DNA of 39,451 nucleotides from contig CALELH010000614.1 of the NCBI GenBank assembly GCA_937902595.1, positions 1 to 39,451 on the forward strand, given 5' to 3'. Positions within the stretch are counted from its first letter, which is position 1; the number at the start of each line of letters is the position of its first letter. The notes beneath the pieces were generated by a model that ran no database searches, was not told the DNA's origin, and saw only the letters and a list, made by a program, of their open reading frames with translations. Shown piece by piece: positions 17,501 through 26,037 of this stretch. A program made the position numbers and the translations under genes. The stretch comes from an uncultured Myxococcales bacterium (GTDB taxonomy: Bacteria > Myxococcota_A > Bradymonadia > UBA7976 > UBA1532).

Positions 17501-18268
17501 CGGCGTCTTTTTCGCTGCGCGCTTGCCGACGAGTCGGTCATAGATCCAATTAGGAAAGAGCCGAGCTAAGCGGATCATCCATGCCAGCTGCCACGGAAAG
17601 CTGTATTCGGTGTCTCTCCGCGCAATAGCCCGAACGATCTTTCGGGAGGCGGCATCAAGCTCCATCAAGAATGGCATCGGGAACTTATTTCTCTCGGTCA
17701 ACGGAGTCTTTATGAAGCCGGGACAGATAAGAGTCACATCGACTCCCAAATGACGCAGCTCAAGACGAAGAGACTCCAGCAAAGCAGCCAATCCCGCTTT
17801 GGAGGCGCAGTAGGCGCCCGAACCTGGTAGCCCTCGATAGCCAGCTAAGCTCCCGACCCCGACGATGTGTCCAGCGCCACGCTCAATCATGGCGGGTAAC
17901 GCAGCCTCGAGACAATACGCTGGTCCCATCAAGTTCACGTCGATGATGCGGCCAAAACGACTGGAGTCGAAGCCCTTGGCTGGAGTTGGATCACCAATGC
18001 CCGCGTTAATGACCAGGCAATCGATCGGCCCGACATCTTGGATGACCTGTGCGAACACCCTCTTCACCTGGTCAGGATCGGTGACGTCGAGGGGTACGCA
18101 GCGCGCATCGCCTCCCGCAGCTTGAATCTTTTCCTGGACAGCCTCCAGCGCATCTAAGCGACGAGCCATGAGTACGACCGTGTCGCCTCTCTCACCAATT
18201 CGCTCGGCGAGTGCAGCGCCAATCCCCGAAGAAGCCCCCGTGACCACGACTACCTGACCCATAAACAA
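17492..18268 (-). CDS. SDR family NAD(P)-dependent oxidoreductase, 258 aa
   Basis: VVVTGASSGIGAALAERIGERGD; NAGIG; YCASKAGLAALLESLRLELRHLGVDVTLICPGFIKT. Overlaps the Nudix CDS tail-to-tail by 9 nt. Confidence 0.92.
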   Translation of the reverse strand: MFMGQVVVVTGASSGIGAALAERIGERGDTVVLMARRLDALEAVQEKIQAAGGDARCVPLDVTDPDQVKRVFAQVIQDVGPIDCLVINAGIGDPTPAKGFDSSRFGRIIDVNLMGPAYCLEAALPAMIERGAGHIVGVGSLAGYRGLPGSGAYCASKAGLAALLESLRLELRHLGVDVTLICPGFIKTPLTERNKFPMPFLMELDAASRKIVRAIARRDTEYSFPWQLAWMIRLARLFPNWIYDRLVGKRAAKKTPSS

Positions 18269-18398
18269 TCACCTAAGAACGATAAAATTGAGTATCGGAT
18301 GTGACTCAGGGTAGATCTCTTGTCAACGATGGAGTTGCCTGCTGACTCGAGTACGGGTCAGTATCAACCCTGGGTTTATTGAGATCGGTGAACAAGTC

Positions 18399-19208
18399 GT
18401 GTGGCGTAAGTTAGTCAGCAGGGAGGTGAGTGATCGTCTCGATGAGATCGATCTGCGATTCAATCAGTATGGCTATGATGACCTAGGCATATCGCGAGAT
18501 CATGTCGCTCTCTTCTACACGCTGCTCGAACCGTTTTATCGAAACTACTTCAGCGTAACTACCGTAGGCACTGAGCACATCCCTGCAGAAGGCCGAGCGA
18601 TGCTTATTGGTAATCACTCCGGCTCCATTCCAGTGGATGCTGGGATGGTCATGGCGTCACTCTTCTTCGACCTCGATCCTCCGAGACATGTGCACGGGAT
18701 GGTTGAAAAGTTCGCCCAGAACCTTCCCTTTCTCTCATCATGGTTCTCCCGCGTCGGACAGTTGACAGGCTTACCGGAGCACGCAGAGCGCATGCTCAAC
18801 TCTGACCGTTTACTCTTAGCGTTCCCCGAGGGAGTGCGAGGCATCGGTAAGTTGTATAAGGATCGCTACAAGCTCGTACGCTTTGGGACAGGCTTCATGC
18901 GCATCGCCCTAAAGACGAAGACGCCGATCATTCCCTTCGCTTATGTCGGAGGCGAAGAGGCCCTCCCAGCGGTCTACCACGCCAAGACTCCGGCTAAACT
19001 GCTCGGGATCCCATACTGGCCTGTCCCTCCATATCTCGTCCCCATGCCGCTCCCTGTGGCCAGCCGAGTTCATTATGGAGAACCACTGACCTTCGAAGGT
19101 GATGGAACAGAGTCGGATCAAGAGATCGATCGGCGGGTGCAGGTCGTCCGCGGGAAGATCGCAGAGCTCATCACCGATGGCAGAAAAGCCCTGGAGGACG
19201 AAGAATGA
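18399..19208 (+). CDS. Lysophospholipid acyltransferase family protein (LPLAT/MGAT-like), 269 aa
   Basis: GNHSGSIPVDAGMV, LLLAFPEGVRGIGKLYKDRYKLVRFGTGFMRIALKTKTPIIPFAYVGGEE. GTG start. Confidence 0.87.
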   Translation: MWRKLVSREVSDRLDEIDLRFNQYGYDDLGISRDHVALFYTLLEPFYRNYFSVTTVGTEHIPAEGRAMLIGNHSGSIPVDAGMVMASLFFDLDPPRHVHGMVEKFAQNLPFLSSWFSRVGQLTGLPEHAERMLNSDRLLLAFPEGVRGIGKLYKDRYKLVRFGTGFMRIALKTKTPIIPFAYVGGEEALPAVYHAKTPAKLLGIPYWPVPPYLVPMPLPVASRVHYGEPLTFEGDGTESDQEIDRRVQVVRGKIAELITDGRKALEDEE

Positions 19209-20116
19209 AGATCGTCGTGACAGGAGCAAGCGGCGCGTTAGCGCGGCGGGTCGTCACTCATCTGGTCAACGCAGGTCACACCGTGTTTGGGATCGACCGA
19301 CGGCCCTGGCCAGACGCTCCCAAAGGAGTGACCCTCTATCGAGTCGACATCCGCAAGAGGCCTGCGGAAGATGTCTTTAGGACTCAAAAGCCTGACGCCC
19401 TGATTCACATGGCGACGGTGACCTATGTGACGGCAGGTCGAGAGGAACGCGCTCGAATTAATCTGGGCGGTACCCGAGCTGTCTGGGACCACTGCAACAC
19501 ATACGGGGTCAAGCAAGCGATCTTCATTGGGCGTCATACGGTGTATGGGGCTGCCCCCGACGCCCCCTTGTACCGATGTGAAGATGAGCCTTTGCTCGCT
19601 GGAACGACCTTCCCCAATCTGGCCGACCTTGTCGGCGCAGATATGTATGCGGCGAACGCGCTCTGGCGGCTCCCCAAGATAAAGACAGCTGTGCTGAGGC
19701 TGGTCTATACCCTGGGCCCGTCGCAGAGAGGTACGCTGGCCAACTTCCTGCGAGGACCACGAGTCCCAATGGTGATGGGGTTCGACCCCCTCTTTCAGTT
19801 CATTCATGAGGAGGACGCAGCACGCGCTATCCTCCTCGCGCTGAAGTCTAAGATTAAGGGTGTATTTAACGTAGCGGGGCCATCTCCCGTCCCATTGTCA
19901 GTCCTCTGTGAGACAACGGGACGTTCGACCATCGAGATTCCAGAGCCGCTCTATCCTCTAGCACTTGGCCGCTTTGGACTGCCGCGACTGCCTCGGGCCT
20001 CCATCAGTCACATTAAGTATCCGGTGGTCGTCGACTCAACTCGGTTCATCGAAGCCACAGGCTTCGAGCCGACCTTTGACGTCACTCAGACCATGGAGTC
20101 CTTCCGCTGGCAGTGA
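19205..20116 (+). CDS. NAD-dependent epimerase/dehydratase-like extended SDR, 303 aa
   Basis: MKIVVTGASGALARRVVTHLVNAGHTVFGIDRR; FIGRHTVYG; VLRLVYTLGPSQRGTLANFLRG. ATGA overlap with the upstream acyltransferase. Confidence 0.88.
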   Translation: MKIVVTGASGALARRVVTHLVNAGHTVFGIDRRPWPDAPKGVTLYRVDIRKRPAEDVFRTQKPDALIHMATVTYVTAGREERARINLGGTRAVWDHCNTYGVKQAIFIGRHTVYGAAPDAPLYRCEDEPLLAGTTFPNLADLVGADMYAANALWRLPKIKTAVLRLVYTLGPSQRGTLANFLRGPRVPMVMGFDPLFQFIHEEDAARAILLALKSKIKGVFNVAGPSPVPLSVLCETTGRSTIEIPEPLYPLALGRFGLPRLPRASISHIKYPVVVDSTRFIEATGFEPTFDVTQTMESFRWQ

Positions 20117-20124
20117 CCACATGA

Positions 20125-20535
20125 TCAGATCGTCTTGTAGATCTTCGCTAGGCTGTCTCCATAGACATCAAGGGTCCAAGAGCAGAAGTACCCAAACGGG
20201 GTCACGTACACAGTATATCCCGTAGCTGCGAGTCGCTCCTCGAGACGCTCAATAAAGTCTCGGGCATACTCGGGATCTCCGCCCTCACCACCTAGATGGG
20301 CGAAGAAATGAAGCACCACCGATTTGAATCCTCGCTTATTGGCGACCCACTTGATGTGTTTGAGCGCATGGCGAAAGACGCGACTATCTGTCTCAGCATC
20401 TCGAGCCTCAGCATGAATCCAAGCAACAACCGCGTCGTCAACAGCACCCCCTTGAGACACCTCAGCGGCCGAATCAATGGTCTTCTGAAAAGGCTGCCAT
20501 GCGAAATGTCGAGCCTGATATGTCAACAAGCGCAT
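20125..20535 (-). CDS. Free-standing archaeal-type threonyl-tRNA synthetase editing-domain-like protein (DTD-like fold), 136 aa
   Basis: MRLLTYQARHFAWQPF...GGAVDDAVVAWIHAEARDAE...ALKHIKWVANKRGFKSVVLHFFAHLGGEGGDPEYARDFIERLEERLAATGYTVYVTPFGYFCSWTLDVYGDSLAKIYKTI matches the tRNA-Thr_ED pattern (VVLxPxAHL...LxxxGYxVxxxPFGxxxxxxxxxxGHPL). Strong SD gggaggag before ATG 20535; no synthetase core follows. Confidence 0.82.
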   Translation of the reverse strand: MRLLTYQARHFAWQPFQKTIDSAAEVSQGGAVDDAVVAWIHAEARDAETDSRVFRHALKHIKWVANKRGFKSVVLHFFAHLGGEGGDPEYARDFIERLEERLAATGYTVYVTPFGYFCSWTLDVYGDSLAKIYKTI

Positions 20536-20632
20536 GCTCGCTCCTCCCTGAATAAGGATTTTCGAGACACTACCATGAGACAAAAAGCAAAAAGGACACT
20601 GGAGAGTGATTTCCCTGCTAGGCTCTCGATTC

Positions 20633-21178
20633 ATGATTCGGCTTCTCTCACTCGCGCTGCTGCTCTCACCTCAGACTGCGGTCGCCCAGGCGCCCAAGCC
20701 TGTCCAACCTGCAGTACCAGAAGAGATCGTGGACTGCCGTAGCCTCCCTGGCCTCTCTTCCGCACTACTGAGAAACCTAGGGAACGACGTGCGCTGTCGG
20801 CTGGAGCGAAGAGATGTAACCTGTGTACCCGGGTTGACCCTGTCTAAAAACATGAGTGGCGATCACGACCTCTGCGTCACAGAGGATAAACGCCCAGTGG
20901 GCTCACCGTATTGCGTTGCGAAGAACACGAGCCTTTACGGCCAGAAGATCATCCAGCGTGGGCGGTTCATCGTCGACATGCCAGATGGAACGTCCCCCGT
21001 ACGTTGGCTGGACATTCCCTTCGGTGAGACCGGCCGTAAAGACGTATTGGTTCAACGAAAACCTATCGTCAGACCAGGATGGGATGTGTGCGTCTATCTC
21101 CGTAAAGAGGTTCTATACCAAACTCGACGCCAAACGGGACAGGTCCCCCAGACACCCGCTCCTGCTCAGGCACCATAG
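20633..21178 (+). CDS. Secreted cysteine-containing hypothetical protein
   Basis: Signal peptide MIRLLSLALLLSPQTAVAQA; six Cys in the mature part. Stop at 21178 directly abuts the TonB receptor ATG (21179). The upstream in-frame start at 20606 is less likely. Confidence 0.7.
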   Translation: MIRLLSLALLLSPQTAVAQAPKPVQPAVPEEIVDCRSLPGLSSALLRNLGNDVRCRLERRDVTCVPGLTLSKNMSGDHDLCVTEDKRPVGSPYCVAKNTSLYGQKIIQRGRFIVDMPDGTSPVRWLDIPFGETGRKDVLVQRKPIVRPGWDVCVYLRKEVLYQTRRQTGQVPQTPAPAQAP

Positions 21179-23086
21179 ATGAGGCGGATTGCTGCGATAT
21201 GCGGTGCCCTCGCGTTCACGGCGAGCTTGTGCGCCAGCGCTTACGCTGACGACACGGTCAAAGTATATGGGGATCGCCAAGAGGCCTCGGATGACCGCTC
21301 CGAGACCGCGGTCATGGAGACGATCAAGATTGGGGACGATCCAAAGCTTACGCAAACGGTCGGGGGAGTCTTAGACCAAGGGTTAGGGATAAGGGTCCAA
21401 CGCGGCGGCTCCACAGGACGCCGGGAGACCGTTCAAATGCGCGGCGCCGAAGGCCAGCAGGTGACGGTCTACTTGGGGGATGTACGCCTCTCCCCTGCTG
21501 GTGGAGGTGGCGTCGACCTAAGCACACTGCCCGTGCATTGCTTGGAGCGGATTGACGTCATTCGCGGCCCCGCAGCGGCTGCCTATGGGAGCGGATCTCA
21601 AGGAGGCGTCATTCGCCTACACCCCGCACTGAAGAGAGACGCACCAAGCGCCGCGTCAATCAGCGCAGGCAGCTTTGGTTTTACTGGACTCGATGCCTGC
21701 TCAGGCTTTGGTGAATCAAACTCTCGCACATTGATCGGGAGCCGCTTGGAGGTGGGCACCGGAGACTTCCCCTACAGCGACGCAAATCAACGATCACGCA
21801 CCCGAACGAACAATGATCACCAGAAGCTGGGGGCCATGCTTGGGCATCACAGGTCCGTTGGACGGTCGGGCACTCTATCCGCCGTTATCGACACAGTCTA
21901 TGGGCAACGCGGTGAACCTGGCTCAGCCGAATTCCCGAGCACCAAGGCTCGAAGCGAGGATCTGAGAGCATCCGCTGGCGTCACTTGGAGCGATGCGTCC
22001 TGGCGCTCGGGTCGCTGGCGAACAAGCGCGACTCTCGACACCTCCCATCGCCGCTATCATTTCAGTGATAAGGCCACGGCGTTCGGGGGTCAGGAGGCTC
22101 GGTTTAGGTTGATAGACAGCCAAGCCGGTGTCCGGTCATCGCTCTCTTTTGAGGGCGCATCTTGGCATCGGCCGCGTCTCAGTTTAAGCGGTCGTTACGA
22201 ACGAGCAGACAGCCGCAGCACGAATGAACAAACACATCACCGACGCCGCGTCGCGAGCGTTCTTGATTGGACGTTGTACGGCGGAGAGAGCCTGAGGCTC
22301 TTCGGAGCGATTCGACTCGATGCCATGAACGGTCGTGCTCCTGCCTGGGTGCCACGATTAGGTTTCCTTTGGTCACCGATCAACGAGGTCTCTCTACGGG
22401 GCAATATGGGACGCACTTTTCGAGACCCCTCCTTCGATGAACTCTACTTCGAGGGGTCCGGGATCTCCGGAGATCCTGATCTGAGAGCCGAAGATGGCCT
22501 GGGAGGAGACCTGGGACTCCGCTGGAAGAGACGAGGTTCACTCTCGCTGCAATCTGACCTCATCGGCTATATCAACACATTTGATCGGCTGATTCTCTTC
22601 ATTCCTTTAGACGCCTATCGTGTCCAAGCGACAGATCGATTCGCTGCCAGAACAGTCGGTGTCGAGGCTTCGATGAGGGCGAACCTCCGATCTCTTTGGT
22701 TCAAGGCCGGATACCACTGGCAGCGATCACGATTCGATGAGTCCGAGGCCGCGCCTCTACCACACCGGCCCGAACACCGTGTGGTCGCTCGGGTGGGAGC
22801 ACACCTTGGAGATCTACTCGTGCACACCGGTCTATCCAGCCAAACAGAGGTCACGTCAGATCGCTTCGGCCTCCGTACTCTCCCTGACTATTCTCTCTTT
22901 GATGCAGGTCTACGTCTGTCTACTTCGTATGGCGTCCGACTCTCGCTCGACGTCCACAACATATTGAATCAACAGGGGCATTTCGACTCGGTCCATAGAC
23001 CACTCCCTGGCCGTAGCTATTTCCTGAGAGCTGAATGGAGACCATCGCTTCCCGATGATCAAAACCTCAAAGAAAAGAGAAGATGA
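21179..23086 (+). CDS. TonB-dependent outer-membrane receptor (BtuB-like), 635 aa
   Basis: Signal peptide; plug VGGVLDQGLGIRVQRGGSTGRRETVQMRGAEGQQVTVYLGDVRLSPAGGGGVDLSTLPVHCLERIDVIRGPAAAAYGSGSQGGVIRL; C-terminal beta-strands LSLDVHNILNQQGHFDSVHRPLPGRSYFLRAEWRP. Confidence 0.93.
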   Translation: MRRIAAICGALAFTASLCASAYADDTVKVYGDRQEASDDRSETAVMETIKIGDDPKLTQTVGGVLDQGLGIRVQRGGSTGRRETVQMRGAEGQQVTVYLGDVRLSPAGGGGVDLSTLPVHCLERIDVIRGPAAAAYGSGSQGGVIRLHPALKRDAPSAASISAGSFGFTGLDACSGFGESNSRTLIGSRLEVGTGDFPYSDANQRSRTRTNNDHQKLGAMLGHHRSVGRSGTLSAVIDTVYGQRGEPGSAEFPSTKARSEDLRASAGVTWSDASWRSGRWRTSATLDTSHRRYHFSDKATAFGGQEARFRLIDSQAGVRSSLSFEGASWHRPRLSLSGRYERADSRSTNEQTHHRRRVASVLDWTLYGGESLRLFGAIRLDAMNGRAPAWVPRLGFLWSPINEVSLRGNMGRTFRDPSFDELYFEGSGISGDPDLRAEDGLGGDLGLRWKRRGSLSLQSDLIGYINTFDRLILFIPLDAYRVQATDRFAARTVGVEASMRANLRSLWFKAGYHWQRSRFDESEAAPLPHRPEHRVVARVGAHLGDLLVHTGLSSQTEVTSDRFGLRTLPDYSLFDAGLRLSTSYGVRLSLDVHNILNQQGHFDSVHRPLPGRSYFLRAEWRPSLPDDQNLKEKRR

Positions 23087-23164
23087 GCGAGAGCCTTCGA
23101 TAGGATGGCCAAATCTCGGAATTCAGTGTAGGTTTCTGCTGTAATTTTGAGGGAGAGTTGACCG

Positions 23165-23470
23165 ATGAGTAACGGTGTTAAGGCGACCATGGTCATTGTA
23201 GGCCTGTTCGCTCTGTGTGGGATCGCTGTCGTTGGACCCGTCCTAGGTGATGCTGGCGACAGCGCTGTGCGTACGGTTCTTGGTGTCGATCACGAGACGC
23301 AGGTCGCGAATCGTAAGACGAGGACGAACAGCGCATACAAAGTAAACGGAGAGCTCCGAAAGGCAAACGAGTGTTGTGTGAGCTGCAATCTCGATTGGGA
23401 CTATATCGGCGATCGCTGCGTAATGAGCACTCAGCGAGACAACGACTGCTACATGAAGTGCGCCCAATAG
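23165..23470 (+). CDS. Small exported/anchored cysteine-rich protein, 101 aa
   Basis: N-terminal hydrophobic segment ATMVIVGLFALCGIAVVGPVLG; C-terminal ECCVSCNLDWDYIGDRCVMSTQRDNDCYMKCAQ (six Cys in 31 aa). SD gggagag upstream. Confidence 0.75.
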   Translation: MSNGVKATMVIVGLFALCGIAVVGPVLGDAGDSAVRTVLGVDHETQVANRKTRTNSAYKVNGELRKANECCVSCNLDWDYIGDRCVMSTQRDNDCYMKCAQ

Positions 23471-23522
23471 GTCAGCGGCTCCCCGCGCCTCTCCTCTATC
23501 TCAGCCCCCTCTACATCTTCAC

Positions 23523-25985
23523 ATGATGACAGCACACCGCACGGCGCTTATGGCCATCCTAGTGATGACGCCGCTCGCCATCGGTGGGGTGCGCTCAGAC
23601 ATACAGCTTATCTGCGCGGTCCTCGTGGGGCTGACGGCGATGTTGGCTGTCTACGATGATGAACTCCGTTCCCTGAGATACCCTTGGATCGGCTGGATTC
23701 TCTTTGTCCCGGCTCTCTGGACCTGTGTTCAACTTGTCCCCCTCCCTATGGGTGTCCTTGCAAGCCTGTCCCCGGAGGCTGCAAACCTATACCTGGCCAC
23801 AGACCCTGCACTCGAGTGGGCACCGCTCACCATAGATCGTGTGAAGACCTACACCGCGGCGATTCACCAAGTCGCCTTCGCGCTGCTCTTCCTCATCGTG
23901 CTGATGAGCGGACGAACTGCTGCCTCCGAGCTTCGCTGGGCGGTCATTAGCGGAGCGACTCTGTGCTCAGCAGTAGGCCTGCTGCACTGGGTGTTCGATG
24001 CGGACAGGATCTACGGTCTATACTCTGCGCTCCATCGGGAAACTCTACACGGTTTTTTCGGGCCATTCGTCAACGAGAACACCCTCGCTAGCCTGCTCGT
24101 ATTGGGCTGTCTGCTCGGCTGTGGGAAGCTCCTCTCAAGTGATGACGAGCGGACGACGTGGTGGGCTCTAGTCTGTACGTTCTTGTGCGGCGCCGGCGTC
24201 ATCGCCTCAGGCTCTCGAGGTGGCCTCGCTGTCTTGGTAATCGGGTGGTTCATCTTCGCTGGACTCGCGTACAAGGGTCTGGACCCAGACCGGCCAACAC
24301 TCACGACCAGAGTGCATAGACTCTTGATCATAGGGTCCGCCCTATTGGCCGTGGGCATCGTCACCTCATTCATGCTCGTCGAGTCCTGGGAGTTCCTTTG
24401 GAGAGGCAGTGTTCAAGACGACCCCAAGATCAAGATCTGGCAGGGAACACTGAGCCTGTTCGAGAGCTATTGGGCGACGGGCTCGGGCCGGGGAACCTTC
24501 GGGCTGGCCTTCCATCAGCATCAAGCTTTTCCAGTCAACGGCACCATCACTCACGCAGAGAACTATCTGGTGCAATCATTCGCAGAGTCAGGGGTGCTCG
24601 CGACCGTCGTGTTTGCCTGCGTGATCACCACGCTATGGATTCTGGCGGCGAAGACGGCCGCAGCCCGCACGAGCCCTTCATCCTGGGCGAGCTTCGCCGG
24701 CGTCACCGCCGTGTCAGTGCATCAACTCGCTGACTTCGGGATGGAGAGTATGGGCGTGTCATTCGCCGTCGCGACTGCACTCGGTACGCTTCTCAGCGTC
24801 AGACGAAAGACTGAGGCATCCACGGGTGAGAAGCGCCTGGTCTTCGTCGGCGTCGCCATGATCGTAGGCCTCACCTCGATCGCTGGACTCAGTATCGTTG
24901 AAACTCAGAGTGACGGGCATCTAGCTTCACTCCGTTCCGAACCGATCAACACCCTCGAAGAGCGGGCACAGCAGCTGGCCTCTCTTCACCCCGCGGATCC
25001 TATGATCCCTCTCGTGACCGCGTCGCGACTCCACGACGAGGGGGGAGGCACCTTATCAAAGGTCATGAGATGGGCAGGCCACGCTCAAAGGCTAGGGCCT
25101 AGAGAGAGTCAGCCCCACCTCGTGCTCGCACGTTCACTCGCTCGGCTTGGCCTCCACGCTCAAGCAAGTGGAGAATACAGGCGGGCTCTTGAGAAGAGCC
25201 CTTGGTCTGCTCTGACGCTCTTACGCGAGGTCGCCCAAGTCATCACAAAGCCGCAACACCACGCCATGGTCGTCGGTGGTGACCCCGACGCGGAGAGACG
25301 ACTAGTTCAGGCGCTCTTTAATCTCGGTCAGGTCGAATCTGTTCGCGCGTTATCCGAAGAGCTCCTTTTCTCCTCTCCAAGTCACCAGGACGCACCAGTC
25401 TACCTCGCCAGAGCGTGTCTGCGGCTCAAGGACGTGGGCTGTGTCCGGGCGCAAGTCGCCGAGCTCAAGCGAAGGGGTAGAACGCTCCTCGCTCTCGGGC
25501 TAGGGGCTCGAATAGAGGCCCGCTCAGGACAAAATGAGACTGCCGCCCTCTTACTCGAAGAGGGATGGAGATCTGGGGGAGATAGAGATCCTGCGTTCCT
25601 AGAACACGCGGTTCAGGCATCGATCCTTACGAAAGACCCAGAGACAGCCCGAAAGGCTCTTGACCACTTATGGACCCTCAGTGAAGGCCGTACCGACTCA
25701 GCGGTTCGGACGCTCGTGCTTAGAGGTCGAGTAGAGTCCAGCTTCGGAGAGACGAACACCGCGATTCGTGCGTATGAACAGGCCTACATCCTACGTCCAA
25801 CCCCTCTGCTGGCCCTGGCTGCTGCTCGTCTAGAAGTCAAAACGTCACAAAACGGAATGGCTCGGACTCGCTTACTGGAGGCGCAACGTCAATGGCCCCA
25901 GAATCGCGACATCAGCGAGCTACTCGAACGGCTTATTCGACTGAAGAAAACGGGCACCATAAGAGAGGGAAATCGTGATGATTGA
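23523..25985 (+). CDS. O-antigen ligase/polymerase (Wzy_C-like) with C-terminal TPR region, 820 aa
   Basis: Multiple TM helices; ASGSRGGLAVLVIGW; WATGSGRGTFGLAFHQHQAF; THAENYLVQSFAESGVLATVVF; then TPR-like helices (ALEKSPWSALTLLREVAQ, NTAIRAYEQAYILRPTPLLALAAARLEV). Confidence 0.88.
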   Translation: MMTAHRTALMAILVMTPLAIGGVRSDIQLICAVLVGLTAMLAVYDDELRSLRYPWIGWILFVPALWTCVQLVPLPMGVLASLSPEAANLYLATDPALEWAPLTIDRVKTYTAAIHQVAFALLFLIVLMSGRTAASELRWAVISGATLCSAVGLLHWVFDADRIYGLYSALHRETLHGFFGPFVNENTLASLLVLGCLLGCGKLLSSDDERTTWWALVCTFLCGAGVIASGSRGGLAVLVIGWFIFAGLAYKGLDPDRPTLTTRVHRLLIIGSALLAVGIVTSFMLVESWEFLWRGSVQDDPKIKIWQGTLSLFESYWATGSGRGTFGLAFHQHQAFPVNGTITHAENYLVQSFAESGVLATVVFACVITTLWILAAKTAAARTSPSSWASFAGVTAVSVHQLADFGMESMGVSFAVATALGTLLSVRRKTEASTGEKRLVFVGVAMIVGLTSIAGLSIVETQSDGHLASLRSEPINTLEERAQQLASLHPADPMIPLVTASRLHDEGGGTLSKVMRWAGHAQRLGPRESQPHLVLARSLARLGLHAQASGEYRRALEKSPWSALTLLREVAQVITKPQHHAMVVGGDPDAERRLVQALFNLGQVESVRALSEELLFSSPSHQDAPVYLARACLRLKDVGCVRAQVAELKRRGRTLLALGLGARIEARSGQNETAALLLEEGWRSGGDRDPAFLEHAVQASILTKDPETARKALDHLWTLSEGRTDSAVRTLVLRGRVESSFGETNTAIRAYEQAYILRPTPLLALAAARLEVKTSQNGMARTRLLEAQRQWPQNRDISELLERLIRLKKTGTIREGNRDD

Positions 25986-26022
25986 CGAGGTCAAACAGGA
26001 AGCGCACTATGCGCCCTCTTAG
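25978..26022 (+). other. Possible short leader ORF (MIDEVKQEAHYAPS) with small hairpin
   Basis: ATG overlaps the end of the upstream CDS; 14 codons then TAG, just before the GT4 gene. Contains GCGCA-CTA-TGCGC (26002-26014). Confidence 0.2.
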
Positions 26023-26037
26023 GTACGGAAGGTAGCC

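Noticed and set aside
19238-19807. 189-aa minus-strand ORF inside the epimerase-like gene
   Set aside because: Antisense shadow of a clear SDR coding region.
20536-20632. Possible cobalamin riboswitch upstream of the secreted protein/BtuB-like receptor pair
   Set aside because: No B12-box-like sequence or adequate structured leader length visible before the operon.
20536-20634. N-terminal extension of the ThrRS-editing-like ORF to 20634
   Set aside because: A strong SD (gggaggag) sits immediately upstream of ATG 20535; the extension overlaps the divergent secreted-protein promoter and lacks family similarity.
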